Shown: positions 11,684-24,051, counted from the first letter of the stretch. The stretch is DNA of 64,000 nucleotides from Takakia lepidozioides (GCA_030704615.1 CM060732.1:27378053-27442052), one strand, 5' to 3'. Numbers and translations are program-made. The notes: generated from the sequence alone by a model not told the origin.

Positions 11684-12625
11684 GCATCCATCCTTGGCTT
11701 GCTGCTAGCAGCTGACATTGACAGCCTACATTTGTTCTTGCAAGCACCGCAACCCTACTTATCACGTAGTTCCTATTCTGGATTGTGACTGCTTTTCTCT
11801 GTAGTCCTAACAGGCATTCACCTTTTTGCCTCGATTGTCCCACCATTGACTGGGGTCGGTAAGACATTCATTCCAAAGCTTCTCCTCATCTCTGTTATCT
11901 GTTTTTGGATACTTTCATGTTGCCACATTGGCAGTGAGATGTCAAAAATCACTCCAAACCACCATAGATCCACCCAACGAGCTTACTTGTAGGATTCAAG
12001 ATGAAAAATCAGGGACGACTCTGATAAGTGGGCAAAACAGGCTGAAAAAGGTTGAAGACGAAGGTGCCCTCACCACATTGTTCTTGACCTTGTGTCCTGA
12101 CCCATGGAGGATTCAACTGACCATCAACCCTCTCCTGTGTGCTGCTTGTGTCTGTAGTCAGGTGATCTCGGATTGGTCTGTAAGAACCACCACGATGCAG
12201 CTGAGCAGCCGTAGATTGAAACAAAGCCTCCTAAGACCAAGCTGACCCTCCCAAGTACCTTGTAAACACCAAGGAAAAACACCAAATCATGATACTAACA
12301 GGAAGACCCTACAATTGTAGGATGGACAAACTTCTTCACTTCGTACATTAAGAAAGCCACACCTTGCGATTGCGGTTGTCCCACCATCGTGAAGGATCTT
12401 TAAAAAAATCATGCCAGCTCTGCTCTTTGCTCCACGGTAGACCTTTGTGCCCGAAAATCCGACAGCATCAACATTTTGACAAGTTTCTTTACGGAGCGGT
12501 GCTGGTGAGCTTTCAACAACATTCATGCAAGTCACTTTGGGCTCCATTGGACTCTACAAATGAGGAATATAATATACGAACATGTCCAAACGTACACAGA
12601 TGCTAAACCAACTTACGTGTCATTA
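11684..12625 (-). repeat. 5' flank of PPR block, right arm of the inverted repeat
   Basis: Reverse-complement counterpart of 3,430-4,410. Matches run from the TTGACTGGGGTCGG stretch near 11,850 to the GGTTTAGCAT stretch near 12,610. It is non-coding and probably carries the 5' regulatory region of the adjacent copy (inference). It ends about 150 bases before the MULE remnant. Confidence 0.75.
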
Positions 12626-12779
12626 GTGCATACAACAAAGAGGAGCACAAATCAGATATCATGAATGATATCCAGGCTATGCACTACCTGACTTTCGAAG
12701 AAATCAATGAGTATCTCAGCCATTGAGAGGAAAAGAAACAGGTGACCCTTCTATTTTGATATCTCTTAATCCTCAATCA

Positions 12780-14351
12780 TATTGATGAAGGACTCGGACA
12801 GATAAGAGAATGAACACTTGCACAGCGGTTGGGGTGGTGGCATTTCCGATATCGACAGTTCGGACAGTACATGCGGGAGATATGATGCCAGACTTTTCCT
12901 GCAATTGTCGTTCTATTACGAACCATTCCATTGGTCCCTCACCATTGATTCTGTCCTTGTAGGAGCGGTGCTTGGATTCCGACACGGACATGCCGAACAC
13001 GAATATGGTAGAATCAGTCCACTCCTCCTGGCGAGCGTCTTTTGCCGCACATTTGGTGGACGTAGTGACGGCCACAACGGATGACATCAATAGAGCAATC
13101 ATGCAGCAAGCCACGTACTGCAAGTTCCTGAGCGGGAAACAATGGGGCTTTGGGCTGGACAGGGAGGAATTGTTGGTACGAACAGCTTCGAGGTCAAACA
13201 ATCCATTGAAATGGGCGACGACATTGCAAGAGAAGATCAAAGGGACGCCTCTGCACCGCAGAGGTGAACACCTAGAGGGGGACGTCTGTACTCACCATGT
13301 GAGACGGAGGATTGAAGAGGATTCCGGGTGCGAAGAGGATTCCTGGAGATCCGACAGGAACATTCGGACAGCACCTCGAGGTCCTGTTATGTTGCCGCAC
13401 AATGTGTCTTCCAGCAGTGGAAGCCCAAGAGTTTCCAGATCGCCATCGCCTTCAAGCAGGGATTCCGTCCGAGAAATTTCCACCGCTCGCTTGCCCCAGA
13501 TTCCGCCCGCTGTTATGCAGTATGGCCAAGCCATTGTGGAGACGACTGTGTCTGCGTCACAGTGGAGAATTGCTCGCACAAAGCCGGCGTTTCGAGGCAG
13601 GTGTTCCGCAATTCGAGTGGATACACGACAACGTTGTTTAGAGATGATAAGGAGGAATCTAGATGGGGTTGTCCCTGCTCCTACTTTTACAGGAAGATTT
13701 GTCCATGCAAAGCTTACGGAGGCGACAACCACGCAGTTCTGGTTCTGCAGACATGACATTATGACTTGCGTGTATGGAAAGCCCAAGTACGGCATACAAA
13801 CAATGCCAGAGGCTCCCCCTTATGTTGAGGCTGACGCCCTTACTGCCGCATGATTTCGGATGGTGCAGTGCACTGACGTCCCCAGACAACCATTTTCACT
13901 TCCACAGCCTCCACCACCAACCCCTGTGGTAATGGGATGCAACAACTCTAAGCATCCTACACACCATTGGGGGAAACCGAAGAGGCGGCGACCTCCCTCA
14001 AAAGTGAACGAGACAAGGATGAGGAATGCACTTCGGATGAATTGTACAATCCAGAACTCGACGGAAGTGCCTCCACCAGGCTTCGGGCGTGTGTATCAGA
14101 TGGCCACGGCAGGCTCAGCTGTTCGTAATGAGGTGTACACCATCACCATTTCAGAATTACCCACCTGCAATTGCACCGACTTCCAGATCATGGCGAAGAA
14201 GGGGGCATCATACTGCCCTTGCAAGCATCTATACTACGTGTACCTAAAGAGACTCCGATGTAATTCCACAACTCATCACTTCATACATGCACCAGGGTTG
14301 AGCCCCCAAGATGTGTACACTCTTTTGAATATGGATCCAGGGGACCAGTGA
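12780..14351 (+). pseudogene. MULE transposase, 3' part with SWIM zinc finger (copy C)
   Basis: Only the last third of a Mutator-like transposase remains. Homology to the copies at 35-39 kb and 51-56 kb starts near 12,780-12,840 (a HFRYRQFGQYMREI stretch). After a short putative intron, LDSDTDMPNTNMVESVHSSW carries the third catalytic acid of the DDE triad (TNMxES). A Ser/Arg-rich linker follows. The C-terminus at 13,860-14,351 has a well-formed SWIM finger: CNC near 14,168, then CPCKH near 14,215. A TGA at 13,851 interrupts the frame before the SWIM part; copy B also has a break at this place, so a conserved intron is possible. The first two catalytic acids are missing, so this copy cannot act alone. 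Confidence 0.75.
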
Positions 14352-15225
14352 CCTTGGCTTGCGGGCCAAAACACACTGTTACGCCCATCATTTTCGGAGT
14401 TTCAGCTATAGTAGAACTGTACTGCTGCAAGTACCTCTGACTTTGGCCACAGAAATGTTCGACTTATGTCTCTCCTATCAGTAACCTGTTTTGCTCGAAC
14501 TAAAATAATACTATGTCATTAACTTGTGTTTCCACGTGCTTGTATTTTTGTTTGTTGGAGAGTTCCTGTTTTTCTGCTTTCCCAAACTTTGTTTTCCTCA
14601 TTCCATCCCCGGCAAGGAAATGCGGCGCCGCATTTCCAAATAACGTCGTAGGTACTGGTAGTTGCGGCCTTCGTCATAGCAAAATAGTCGCATACAGTCT
14701 TCAGGGAGCCGACTGTCGCCAACAGCGAACCCCCCAGAAATTTCGCACGTGCGAACTGTAATGTGGCACCGCATTTCCCAGTTGACTCGCAAACCTTTCC
14801 CGCCGAATACCCGAAGATGACAGAATTGTGAAATACTGCAGATTCTATTGGTTCAATCGCGGCAGAAGGGTCAGCTTCATGTAAAACCGCGGAATACTCT
14901 ATACAGGCCAGTATGCGACGTTCTTTTGCCATGGTATACTGGATTTCTCGTTGCACGGTCACTCATTTCCATCAGTGGATCTAAACAACCATGAGCAGAG
15001 TTGTTACTAACGATATATCTTCGCCGCATTACAGGATCTGGAAGTTCCAAAAACAACAAGATCAAATTAAAAAACTATTATCTTAATACTTTTTTAATTT
15101 GCCGCATTTCCAAATTTGGAGGAATCCGCTCATGAAAACTGCATGTCTTAGACTTCGGCTCATCGCTCATGCGGCTCATGGCTCATGGCTCATGGTTTCT
15201 GCTCATGAAATAGTAAACCTCCTGA
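14352..15225 (+). mobile_element. 3' end of MULE copy C
   Basis: Non-coding tail of the element. It contains GGCGCC-centred palindromes (AAATGCGGCGCCGCATTTCC near 14,620) and ends with repeated GCTCATG words and CTCATGAAATAGTAAACCTC at 15,225. The reverse complement of that end matches the left ends of the two large copies (GAGGTTAGCTATTTCATGAG at 34,770 and 50,532), which fixes this terminus in three copies. The flank beyond 15,225 is PPR-block sequence. Confidence 0.75.
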
Positions 15226-15840
15226 TGAAGGTACCTTCTTCAATACATTTCAGCCTGAGGGCACCTTCTGGTTTGACCTGTTTCAGCCTGTTTTGCCCTC
15301 TCAGCAGACTTAGCCTTGAAATTGCATATATACTGAATTCTGTAAGTTAGCTCGTTGGGTGGATTTGTGGTGGTTTGGAGTGATTTTGGAAGTTATTGCC
15401 GAGGTGGCAGCAGGAAAGTACCTAAAAATAGATAATAGAGATGGAGAGAAGCTTTCAAGGAATGAATACTTTTTTGACCCCAGTCAATGGCGGGACAGTG
15501 TGGGTAGATGGTAAACTGGAAACAACAACGGCAACAACGCAATTGAGACAAGGCACTGCTAATGAAGGTACATTCTTCAACACATTTCAGCCTGTTTTTC
15601 CCTATTATCAGAGTCGTCCTTAAATTTTCAGATGGCCGGATTTCAAGCTCCAGATTACCTATGAGTCCCTGGGATAGCTACAAGAAACCTATATGGTAGA
15701 TGGTCAACTGGAAGCCACAACAGCAACAACAGAGGCAGGATGTATGCATTGTTAGCGTGGAGGGAGGGGTAGCTGTTGATGTAGGGAGAGGATTGTGGGT
15801 GCAGAATCATCCAAGAAGGCCAGATTTGGAGCATAGAACA
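15226..15840 (+). repeat. Two tandem scraps of PPR 5' flank and N-terminus
   Basis: The CATTTCAGCCTG motif block occurs twice (about 15,246 and 15,581). GACCCCAGTCAATGGCGGGA at 15,476 matches the PPR flank at 4,200. At 15,640-15,735 there is a decayed version of the PPR N-terminal coding block (TAGCTACAAGAAACCT, GGTCAACTGGAAGC), and at 15,780-15,840 a second partial copy. It is non-functional. Confidence 0.7.
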
Positions 15841-16296
15841 GCGCTGGTAGGAGTTCTATAAATATTAGCAGCGACAAACTAATCAATCAGGTACTTGCTT
15901 TTGTACTCATTTCATCCTCTTATCAACGTAGTCTCTGCTTGGACAGCCTATAGGGCTGTAAAAAACAGAACTCTACAACCTTCCAACCCAGGTGCTCTGT
16001 CATTGGCATATCAAGGTCTGATTTGAAATGCTTTCATTGCATTTTGTAGGTGAACTCATCATAGAAGAAGAGTTGGAAGTAAAAGTCTTGCTTGTTGGAG
16101 GAGATGAATCTTGTTCACTATGGAAGGTATCACATACAAATGCATCCGAGCAAAAATTCTAGGTGATGAGCTTGTCTCAGGAAAATTTCATTTCCTTTCC
16201 ATGGGGGGTAGTGTTCTTTCAGCCAAGTAGGAAGAGAGGATGGTTCTGAAAAGGGATACTGTACACAATAAGATTTCAAACTGATGGGACCAAGGA

Positions 16297-18487
16297 TTGA
16301 AAAGACCTCTATCCTCCAGTGGTTCTACGATCTTGCATGAGGACATACCAGGCGAGGACCCGACACCAGTGTCTAAAAAAATGAGGATGGACCTTGACAC
16401 TATCTTTGCTGGCGATGGTGGAAATGAAGACCATTCACATGAGCGTGCACTTCAGCAGAGATCTGGTAGATTGTGCAGCACATTGGCTACACCCAGGGAT
16501 ATTCAAAAATGGCAGAAAGAGAGCCGTTGAAAGGAAAATCTCTGCAGAAGGACGATGTGACAAGTTTGAGCTCATGACAAAGGATCAACAAAGACAACCA
16601 ATGTTCTACATATGGGGTGTTGAGTGTGAAGATGTTTATGCACGGTCTGGGAAAAACGAACCATATGATGCATGTGCAAACTTTATGAGATCTCATATGA
16701 GGAGTGAGGGGCATCGCATAGCCTATGATTGGCGTCATGGGAAGGGTTCATCAGAAGGTGTCATCAGCCCTGTAAGTACAGAAGAAGCATTAGATGCAAA
16801 AAAGAACAGGGTGAAGGAGGCATTAGAGGAAGTCATTCGGTTTTGTGAAGACATCCTGGAAACAGATTTGAGATTGTGGAAGCTACAATTGGAGACTATT
16901 TGCAGTTGGGTTCCATAAGGATTAAGTGTGCAATTGATTCGAAGTGGCTAATCTTGTTTCCAAGGACAGGTTCTTTGCAATCTTCTTTGACAGAGCATGT
17001 GAAAGGAAAAACCCATGTGAAGGCGGAGATTTGCCAGAAGGTTGGAAGTAATGAAGGATTGTGCAAAAAGATATGGAGGCCTCCAAAGCCCATGATTGCC
17101 AAAGATGTAAAACAACGGGATCTAAGCTCTTTCTTGGTCAATCAACATGTGTTGCCATCCCCACCACTTGACAATCCAATTGTGGCATCAACAATGGAAG
17201 CATCCTCATCACAAACTCCATACACTTGTGTTGAAGCTGTCCAACGGGGAGATCTGATTGACGATTGACAATTACAGCGAAGGTCCCAATGCAACAAAGG
17301 AAGAGACAACTTGTGTGGGGCCTATGGGATGAATGGTGGGAGTACAACCACAAGAGAATAAGTATGAAACCATTCCCTTAAGATAACAAGGGAGGAAAGA
17401 AGTGGTATGTTGAGCCGTTGACACATGCAACCATCATTCTCAACAATCAAAAGCATAAGGTTGTTGGTACGTTTCGACACGCAGATTGTTTTAGGTGTCA
17501 TTGGATGGGGAGCCATTTTCAAACTTGAGGTGTTCGGCATGTTCTTCCATTCCCTTGGAAAATGATTTCAGAATGAAGGTATATAGAGAGAGAGGTGCAA
17601 TGGAATGTAGAGGGGAGAGAAATACTGGCAAGGGAAGAAGGCTGACATATCTTGGAAATGCCGGGATTATCAAACAAGTTTACAAAAACAGATAGGAGTT
17701 GAGGCAGTTGAGGTTCAAATTGTGGGAGGCCAGGACCAAAGTGACATCCTTGTCTGTGCGATATAGGAGTTTGAAGGAGTCTGGGATTGAGGCAATTGAA
17801 AGAGGAGATGTTCTCAAATTTTGTCGTGATATTGTTGATGCATATAGGAGGGGGGATTTTGAAGGAAAAGAAAGTTTGTGGGACTTTCTTGTTGATATGG
17901 GCAAGAATATTGACAGATCTCCACAAGGGAAGAGATATGGTACTAGCACAAAAACAATGTTTGAGACTGTGTAGCTATGGGGGTGTCCGAGATTGCATCA
18001 TTTCTTGGCTTCAAATGTGGGGGGTCCTTCTATTGATACTACAAGACGGTCTTTGAGGAAGGGTTTGAAATATAGAGTGGGAGAAATGGATGATATATTT
18101 CAACATGTGGCTGGAAATTACATAAATGTGATGGAAGATGCAAGTATTCCAATGGGAATCCCTGTGATGGTGGCTTCAGATGAAACTGTTGTGAAGCGAT
18201 TGGTACGGTGGATTGCTAGGGATGACACCCTCCTCGGGTTCTGTGGGCTTCAAGACAACCATGCATGTATTTCAGATTTTGTGATGCAAGTGGGAGCAGG
18301 GGAATCAAGGTACGAACATATTGTGGAGGCATTCAAAAACAATGTGGTCGCCCATTACGCTAGAGTGTTGATAACAAATCCTCTACATGTACGGTTACCT
18401 CGATTGGTATTGGTAACCCAACTCCCTTGCAATAGATTTGACAACAATTTTGTGAAATCTCAATGGGAAGTGGTGAGGCAATTGTGA
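16297..18487 (+). pseudogene. Decayed transposase-like gene of an unassigned family
   Basis: A series of plus-strand frames reads as one damaged gene. The first part (16,394-16,918) contains a cysteine/acid-rich segment. The next (16,876-17,268) has a zinc-finger-like stretch with Cys and a LTEHVKGKTHVK segment. Then come a CSAC segment at about 17,530 and a helical region at 17,699-17,974 ending in MGKNIDRSPQGKRYG. The best preserved part is 17,993-18,487, with LASNVGGPSIDTTRR, PVMVASDETVVKRLVRWIA, LLGFCG, VGAGESRYEHIV, LITNPLHVRLP and CNRFDNNFVKSQW. The order resembles uncharacterised transposon-like proteins I recall from invertebrates; I cannot verify that. Stops (for example TAG near 17,696) and frame changes make it a pseudogene. 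Product unknown; a DDE-type nuclease is only a guess. Confidence 0.5.
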
Positions 18488-18821
18488 CAGTTGTGGTTTC
18501 CAACACTTTCAACACAGGGCACACATAGATTTGGCAATGATAAGTCCAAGGCACATCTACCGCCCCACAGAAATGCTTGCATTGCTCAAGAACTCTTCCC
18601 TAAAATTTCCTAGAATAGATAACTCGCAACCTCTCGACAAAACTGGAAACATTACACATGACTCTGCATGTTTCCTTGAACTTGTTAGTTAAGAGTCAAG
18701 ATTTCTGTTTGCTGTACATTTCAGTACTTTTCACAGTTCTATGTATTTCCTACCCGAAATCTTTTGAGCTGACTGAATCAACATGAACCATAGTGTAAGC
18801 AAGGCAGGTTTAAATGGATAC
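18488..18821. other. Junction region beside the primase gene, no feature seen
   Basis: The missing 3' exons of the primase gene would be expected to begin here on the minus strand. I do not find them. Confidence 0.4.
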
Positions 18822-21694
18822 ATTCGTCCAGGACTAGCTCCAATACTTTCTCGTAGTGATCCTCTGGATTTAACAAGCTTTGATCTAACAGTATTTTCTC
18901 CTCAAAGAACATCTTGAGCACTTCTGCATATGCTCGCCTGCAACAGAAGATGGAGTCTTCGGACATTAGCCTCACACTTTGTTAAATAGAGGGGCATGGA
19001 TTGGTCCCTGAGAGATTAATAAGCTAGATAAGTAGATGGAGGTGGAGGACCAGCCATGCAAATGTTATCTTCATCTCCTCTCCTGTGAAGATTGAGAGGG
19101 GCGACTAGAGAAAAGCAAGAAGGGTACAAACAGCAGGCAACCGAGGCACCGAAAAAGAGGGCCACATTACACTGTTGAACGTCATACTTTTGCAATCTCA
19201 TATAGATACAAAACATATATCAATGTTAGAGGCTAGTAACACTGGAGAGGCAATTAAAGATATACAAACAACATACAAAAAATCACATTCTAGACAGCTG
19301 GAGAAGGCAGGCATGGTGCAAAGAGCAGAACAAGGCTGAGTTACGTACGCAATTGCGGGGTGAAGAGCTGCTCCAGTGAGGGATACCTTTTTCATGTTAT
19401 TCTCGTTTCTCTGTCTCCACCAGCCTTTTCATTAGCCTTCTCATGTTTGTTCATCGGATATTTCAAACACAGACCAGGCTTGATTCTCAGCAAAGGTGCC
19501 TAAAGAGTCTCACAGCAACACCCAAACAACTGGCACTTATAGGAAAGCCTCGTGATCTCAAATGTAGATTTAAGCCACCCAGAGCATCTATCTGCTACAG
19601 GTTGCAAAGGCCTTGCGCCTACTTTCAACTCTTTTCCTGCCACACTCACATAAATTAGTATTTGCAGTTTTCCAGGAGCAGAAGGAAGGATTGAAAAATG
19701 TAGGTGTGACTACCATCACTTTTGTGCCCCCTTCCCGAACTGGTACTATGTTCATCTGATTGTCATACATATTCTGAAAATTTCTGCACTGAACAATCAT
19801 GGGTCCCTCCCGTGAAGTTTTCTTCACAAATTTGAAATCTATACTACAACTGCTGATATGACCACAGTTTCTAGACCTGTTCAGAGAATGGGGTGGGGTC
19901 CACCCAAAGCAAGCTCCCCACTGACAGCCCAGCATTTCCAGTCACAGAGATAACCCATTAAGGGGAGAGTAGGTGTGTACTAAGAGGACCCTGCTCACCA
20001 ACAAGTCATGAGAAATTCTTCCACATAGCTATGCATCATGTGCAGCCCTGACCACAAATGACAGCCAAGACAACGGTGACTAAAAGAAGTTGAGTAGACA
20101 CCTGCGTGCTCTTGGATCACAAACCCAACAATGGACACCACGTCGACCCCTATAAACCCATAGTATGTGCTCAAATCCAAAGTCCTCTGCAAGAACAAAT
20201 GAACAAAGGCATATTGAAGCCATTCCTCATAAGTGCAGCCATGAGAAGCTAAGTTGCAGCTTCAAGACACAAGGGCTTAAGGAGAAGTGTGCTATTTGGA
20301 ACTTCCAGAGGGCCAGGAACAAGTTGCACTGTGAAATTTTTAATCACATGCATGCCTCAGCCACAATTACAAGCTCAACCAGAATCATCCCTTATCAGAA
20401 CCTCCAAGAAATATGTGTATGGGGAAAAGGGCCGTTCCTCGTCGAAAAGTATTAATTGGATAACATCATCAGCTACGATAGCATGCAAATAGCATGTACC
20501 TGCATACATGTACATTCAATGAAAGAGTGACAAGTCAATGAGCCAGAGGACAATCTATTATAAGACCTTGTGGGATCTTGACAAAGTAAACTAAGAGGGG
20601 AAAAAAGATTAGACCTCTGAGAGCAGTATCCATAACTTTGATGGCAATTGTCATGGGAGGCCAACATTGCAGACATATATCTGCCCCTCTGCAACAATGG
20701 CGATTGTCATCATAGTCTGTCATATCCTGCCAGAACTACAACCCCTTCAGCACAGCTTAAGACAGCATGCCCTCTCAGACACGCAGCTTCATTCTTCTGC
20801 TTTATTTCCTTGAAAGGGCGGGGGCATCCCCCTGAATGGCGTTGCATCACAAAGCCGATGTCCTGAAATTGTGCTTTAACTTTTTCTATCCTATTTTGTC
20901 CCATGGGCTCTCTCTCTCTAGGCAACATTTTCAGTCTTCTCATGTGCTTTTTTTGTTGATATATTTTTGTCACATGCACATAGAACTTTTAGATCAGGGC
21001 CAGAAACTCACAATGTCAGAAACAAGCTCCCTCGCCACAGGAGAGAAGACTCGGTCTGCGCCCAGGCTTGAATATGCTGTCCTCTTAGCAGGCTGCAGCA
21101 CCACTACAGTCAATCAGTATGCAGCCATAAACTGAGATGTAGTGAAGAGACAAGTCATCATCCTCACTGCTCCATGTCTGTAATGTAGACTAAAAAACCC
21201 AAGTTTCAAATGCAAACCTTTAATGCAGATTCACACTAGGAAACCATATGAGAAGAACTCTTCACACCCTCACTAGACAGGAACGTGTATTGTGCATCAT
21301 CATCAAACAAATGACTTCATTTATCCACTGGCTGTTCGTCTTGTAAACGTTATTCACTCCAGGAAAAACAACTATGTATTTGCTGACAGGTGCAGAAATT
21401 CAATGAAAGAATCAGGTAACCTTAAGTGGACTGCTATCTTCATGGTTTCCCACAACTGAAGTAGCTACTGCTCAGTGATGGCTCCCCATATACTACAGAC
21501 TTGACGTAAGAATCTTACATCAACATTGTAAACAGCCCCTATGTCAATCTTGTGAGGGCACTGGTCCCTTATGGCCACCTCCATCCCAGCAGCATCATGG
21601 AAGGACAAGTAACGCACATAGACGTCATGCTCCAAGGTGAACGAGAACTCCCTCCTCCCGAAAAAGGAGGGGTCGCACCCTGGATGCTTTCCAT
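18822..21694 (-). CDS. PRIM1: DNA primase small subunit, partial spliced gene (seven exons visible)
   Basis: Seven exons lie in the correct order on the minus strand with GT-AG borders and matching phases: 21,694-21,519; 21,092-21,012; 20,726-20,615; 20,186-20,102; 19,636-19,599; 19,414-19,349; 18,937-18,822. They encode conserved segments of the catalytic subunit of the pol alpha-primase complex, which makes RNA primers in the nucleus: [35 protein letters not shown] joined to [12 protein letters not shown] (the two metal-binding Asp), the zinc ligands CC-x5-C-x2-[28 protein letters not shown] and [12 protein letters not shown]. Exon borders are my prediction. The first exon and everything after the [13 protein letters not shown] segment (roughly the C-terminal half) were not found. 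All visible exons are open, so the gene may continue outside or be recently truncated. Confidence 0.85.
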
Positions 21695-21870
21695 CTGCAG
21701 ACCCCACGCATGCAAAATTGCAGCCCCTTCTCTCCCAAGGACAATCTATTGCAGTAAAACCTAGTGAAACCTGAACTTAAAATGCTGCTCTAATAGTTGC
21801 TTCCTGAAATGCCAAAAAGCCCATACACAAATGTAGCATTCTTCCCTCTTGAAAGCCAAACTTCCAATGT

Positions 21871-22090
21871 CTAAGTGAGACCTCCCTGTTTAATTAAGAC
21901 ATAATTCTCTTTGCCATTCTCGTATTGAAATAAACTAGCCTGAGCTGTACCACTGTTGTTTACAATCTTTACAAGGTAAGACCCATTTCTCTTCCTTCTT
22001 TCTTTCTCACTCTGAGCAGCGATAGCAGCATTCATCTCTAACCCCTCATATTCCTCAACTGGGCCCGAGAGCTCCTGCAGTGTGCCATGT
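21871..22090 (-). other. Possible unassigned exon
   Basis: An open minus-strand segment encodes GPVEEYEGLEMNAAIAAQSE followed by a basic KERRKRN stretch, preceded by a CTGCAG acceptor-like site near 22,078. Its composition looks coding, but I do not recognise it. It lies upstream of the primase exons without matching the primase N-terminus. It may be unrelated. Confidence 0.25.
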
Positions 22091-22379
22091 GACATACATG
22101 AATTTTCTATAGAGCATGTGTGAAATTGCAAATCATAGAGTCTAACTTGGTGAGAATGAGACACAAAGATAGAAATGCAAACGAGAAGAAAAGAAAGAAA
22201 GAGAAAAGGAATCATGGTAATGCCCTTGAAAAGACAAGGACTTATAGGGCAATCCAGCAGAAATGTCATTCAAAACAACAAGAAACGAGGTCTACATCAG
22301 TACAGAGAGTCAGAGGATAAGTTGAAGCTGAAGAACAAAATAGCAATATCACTGCTCATTGCACAACTGCATCATACAT

Positions 22380-22913
22380 GCTCCCAAATCTGGTCTCAAA
22401 CTGTAGATAACTGTGTTCTGAAGTGGGTCGAGTACATGGACTCTATCCCCCAACCGTGAACTCCAACATGCACAAAAAGCTTTTAATTGTGAGGGAATCA
22501 TGCAAATCAAATTCATGCCGCATTAATCAATAACGGAATACCCAAATTCCATGACAGTCACTATGCGAACTTCCAAGGGGCCACCATGGGATTAAATTTT
22601 GGTGCGTTAAGGCCAGCTTTCCACAACATTCATGAAAGTTAGTCAAGGGCTATATCTAAAGCACCACGACAAACATACAAAGATGTCCAAATTTGAGATG
22701 CTGAACAAACTTGTGCACAAGGCTGCCCCTATGATCAAGCTTGTCCTTCCACTAGCACACGAGTAAATCAAAACCCCCTCTTCACTCATTACCTGCCCCA
22801 ACCAAGTGTAATTATGGGCTGACTTCCCACCTATGCTGTAGACCCCACTACCATTTCCTGTCTGCCCTCAACAGTACACTGGAAATGGTGGATGAACTCA
22901 GTAGCTACACAGA
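22380..22913 (-). repeat. 3' flank of a decayed PPR block
   Basis: Matches the 3' flank of the frameshifted PPR copy (about 7,740-8,270), for example the AACTCCAACA..GCACA and ATTCATG..GTTAGTCAAGGGCT stretches. It shows that 3' flanking DNA was duplicated with the PPR genes. Confidence 0.65.
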
Positions 22914-24051
22914 TCAATGAATGAAGTAAGACAATCCCACCATCCTACCTTTCCAGAAAAACATCGATTCACCAATAATCCCCGCAAGAACAAACCCCAT
23001 CTTCAAAGTGGTGAAAGTGGTTAGCTTCCCTGCTCGACCAACAATCCTTGAGGTGAACTTGGTGTAAGTGTGGCAGTCACCAAATACCCAGAGATTCTTG
23101 ATGGGAGAGGAGTCCAAGGGGACGTGCTGATCAGCCCAAAACCAATGGCCACTCTCTCTCTGTGGTGGCCAAGAGAAAAATCCTTTTGCTCCTCCCCCAC
23201 ATCATGCAATACAAAGCGTGTGTCAGGCACATACCTTGCCTCCTTCATCTGCACAGACAATCTTCTCACCTCAGCATGGGATTCCTCAATTTCTGAATGC
23301 AATTTCTCATCTACAACAATGCACCCTAGTTCCAACCTCAATGCAGCAGTGACCTGGCTCCTTTCTAACCCCTCCAACCTTCATCATATTTCTCAACTTG
23401 CACTATCGTCCCACCTGCCAGCTACGGCATAGATGTTTGACAGCAACACATACGTCGCAGCCTCCAGTTCATCCCACTAGAGAATAGATGGTGCCACACA
23501 TTCAGCCATCAACATTGCCATCGATTCTGCAGGCACCAAGCAATGCCATCCACACCACAGTATTTGGTTTCATTGACATTTTGTTGATGAGGTCTTCTGC
23601 CTCATCCAATTGCCCCACACGGCCAAGAAGGTCCACCATGGAGCCAAAGTGCTCCAGTGCTGGAGTGATGCCGTGATCTTCACTCAGGGAGTTACAGTAG
23701 TACTTGCCGTCATCCACTCGGCCAGCAAGGCTACATGCAGAGAGAACACATAGCTTGAAGCCTTCCACTTGCATTTCTTCCAATAGCTGCACGGCTCCAT
23801 ATCATAACCATGCTATGCATATCCTGCAATCATCAATTTCCAGGAAACCATATTTTGCTCGGCCATACGTCGAACACTCCCTTTGCACATTTGATGCTGC
23901 CATTGGCATACATGTCGACCAGGGCACTGTCCAGACTGACATCAGGTAAAATCCCAGCTTTGATATTGTCACCGTGGACCTCTTCACCCTTTTCCAGGGC
24001 TGCCAGGATAAACCCTAAACCCACATCGACAGCCCTCTGATTTCTTTCCAC
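22914..24051 (-). pseudogene. Degenerate PPR-DYW remnant
   Basis: Only the end of a PPR-DYW gene survives, with many breaks. From 24,051 down there is one L-S segment (ALEKGEEVHGDNIKAGI, LVDMYANGS), then the last L motif (LSACSLAGRVDDGKYYC), E-domain text (LLGRVGQLDEAEDLINKM, MALLGACRIDGNV), and DYW parts (DTRFVLHDVGEEQK, GFGLIST, FGDCHTYTKF). The CGDCH cysteine motif reads FGDCH and the end is frameshifted. A CCCTAAACCC word sits at the broken upstream edge near 24,008. It is much more divergent than the other copies, so it is an older duplicate. Confidence 0.85.
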
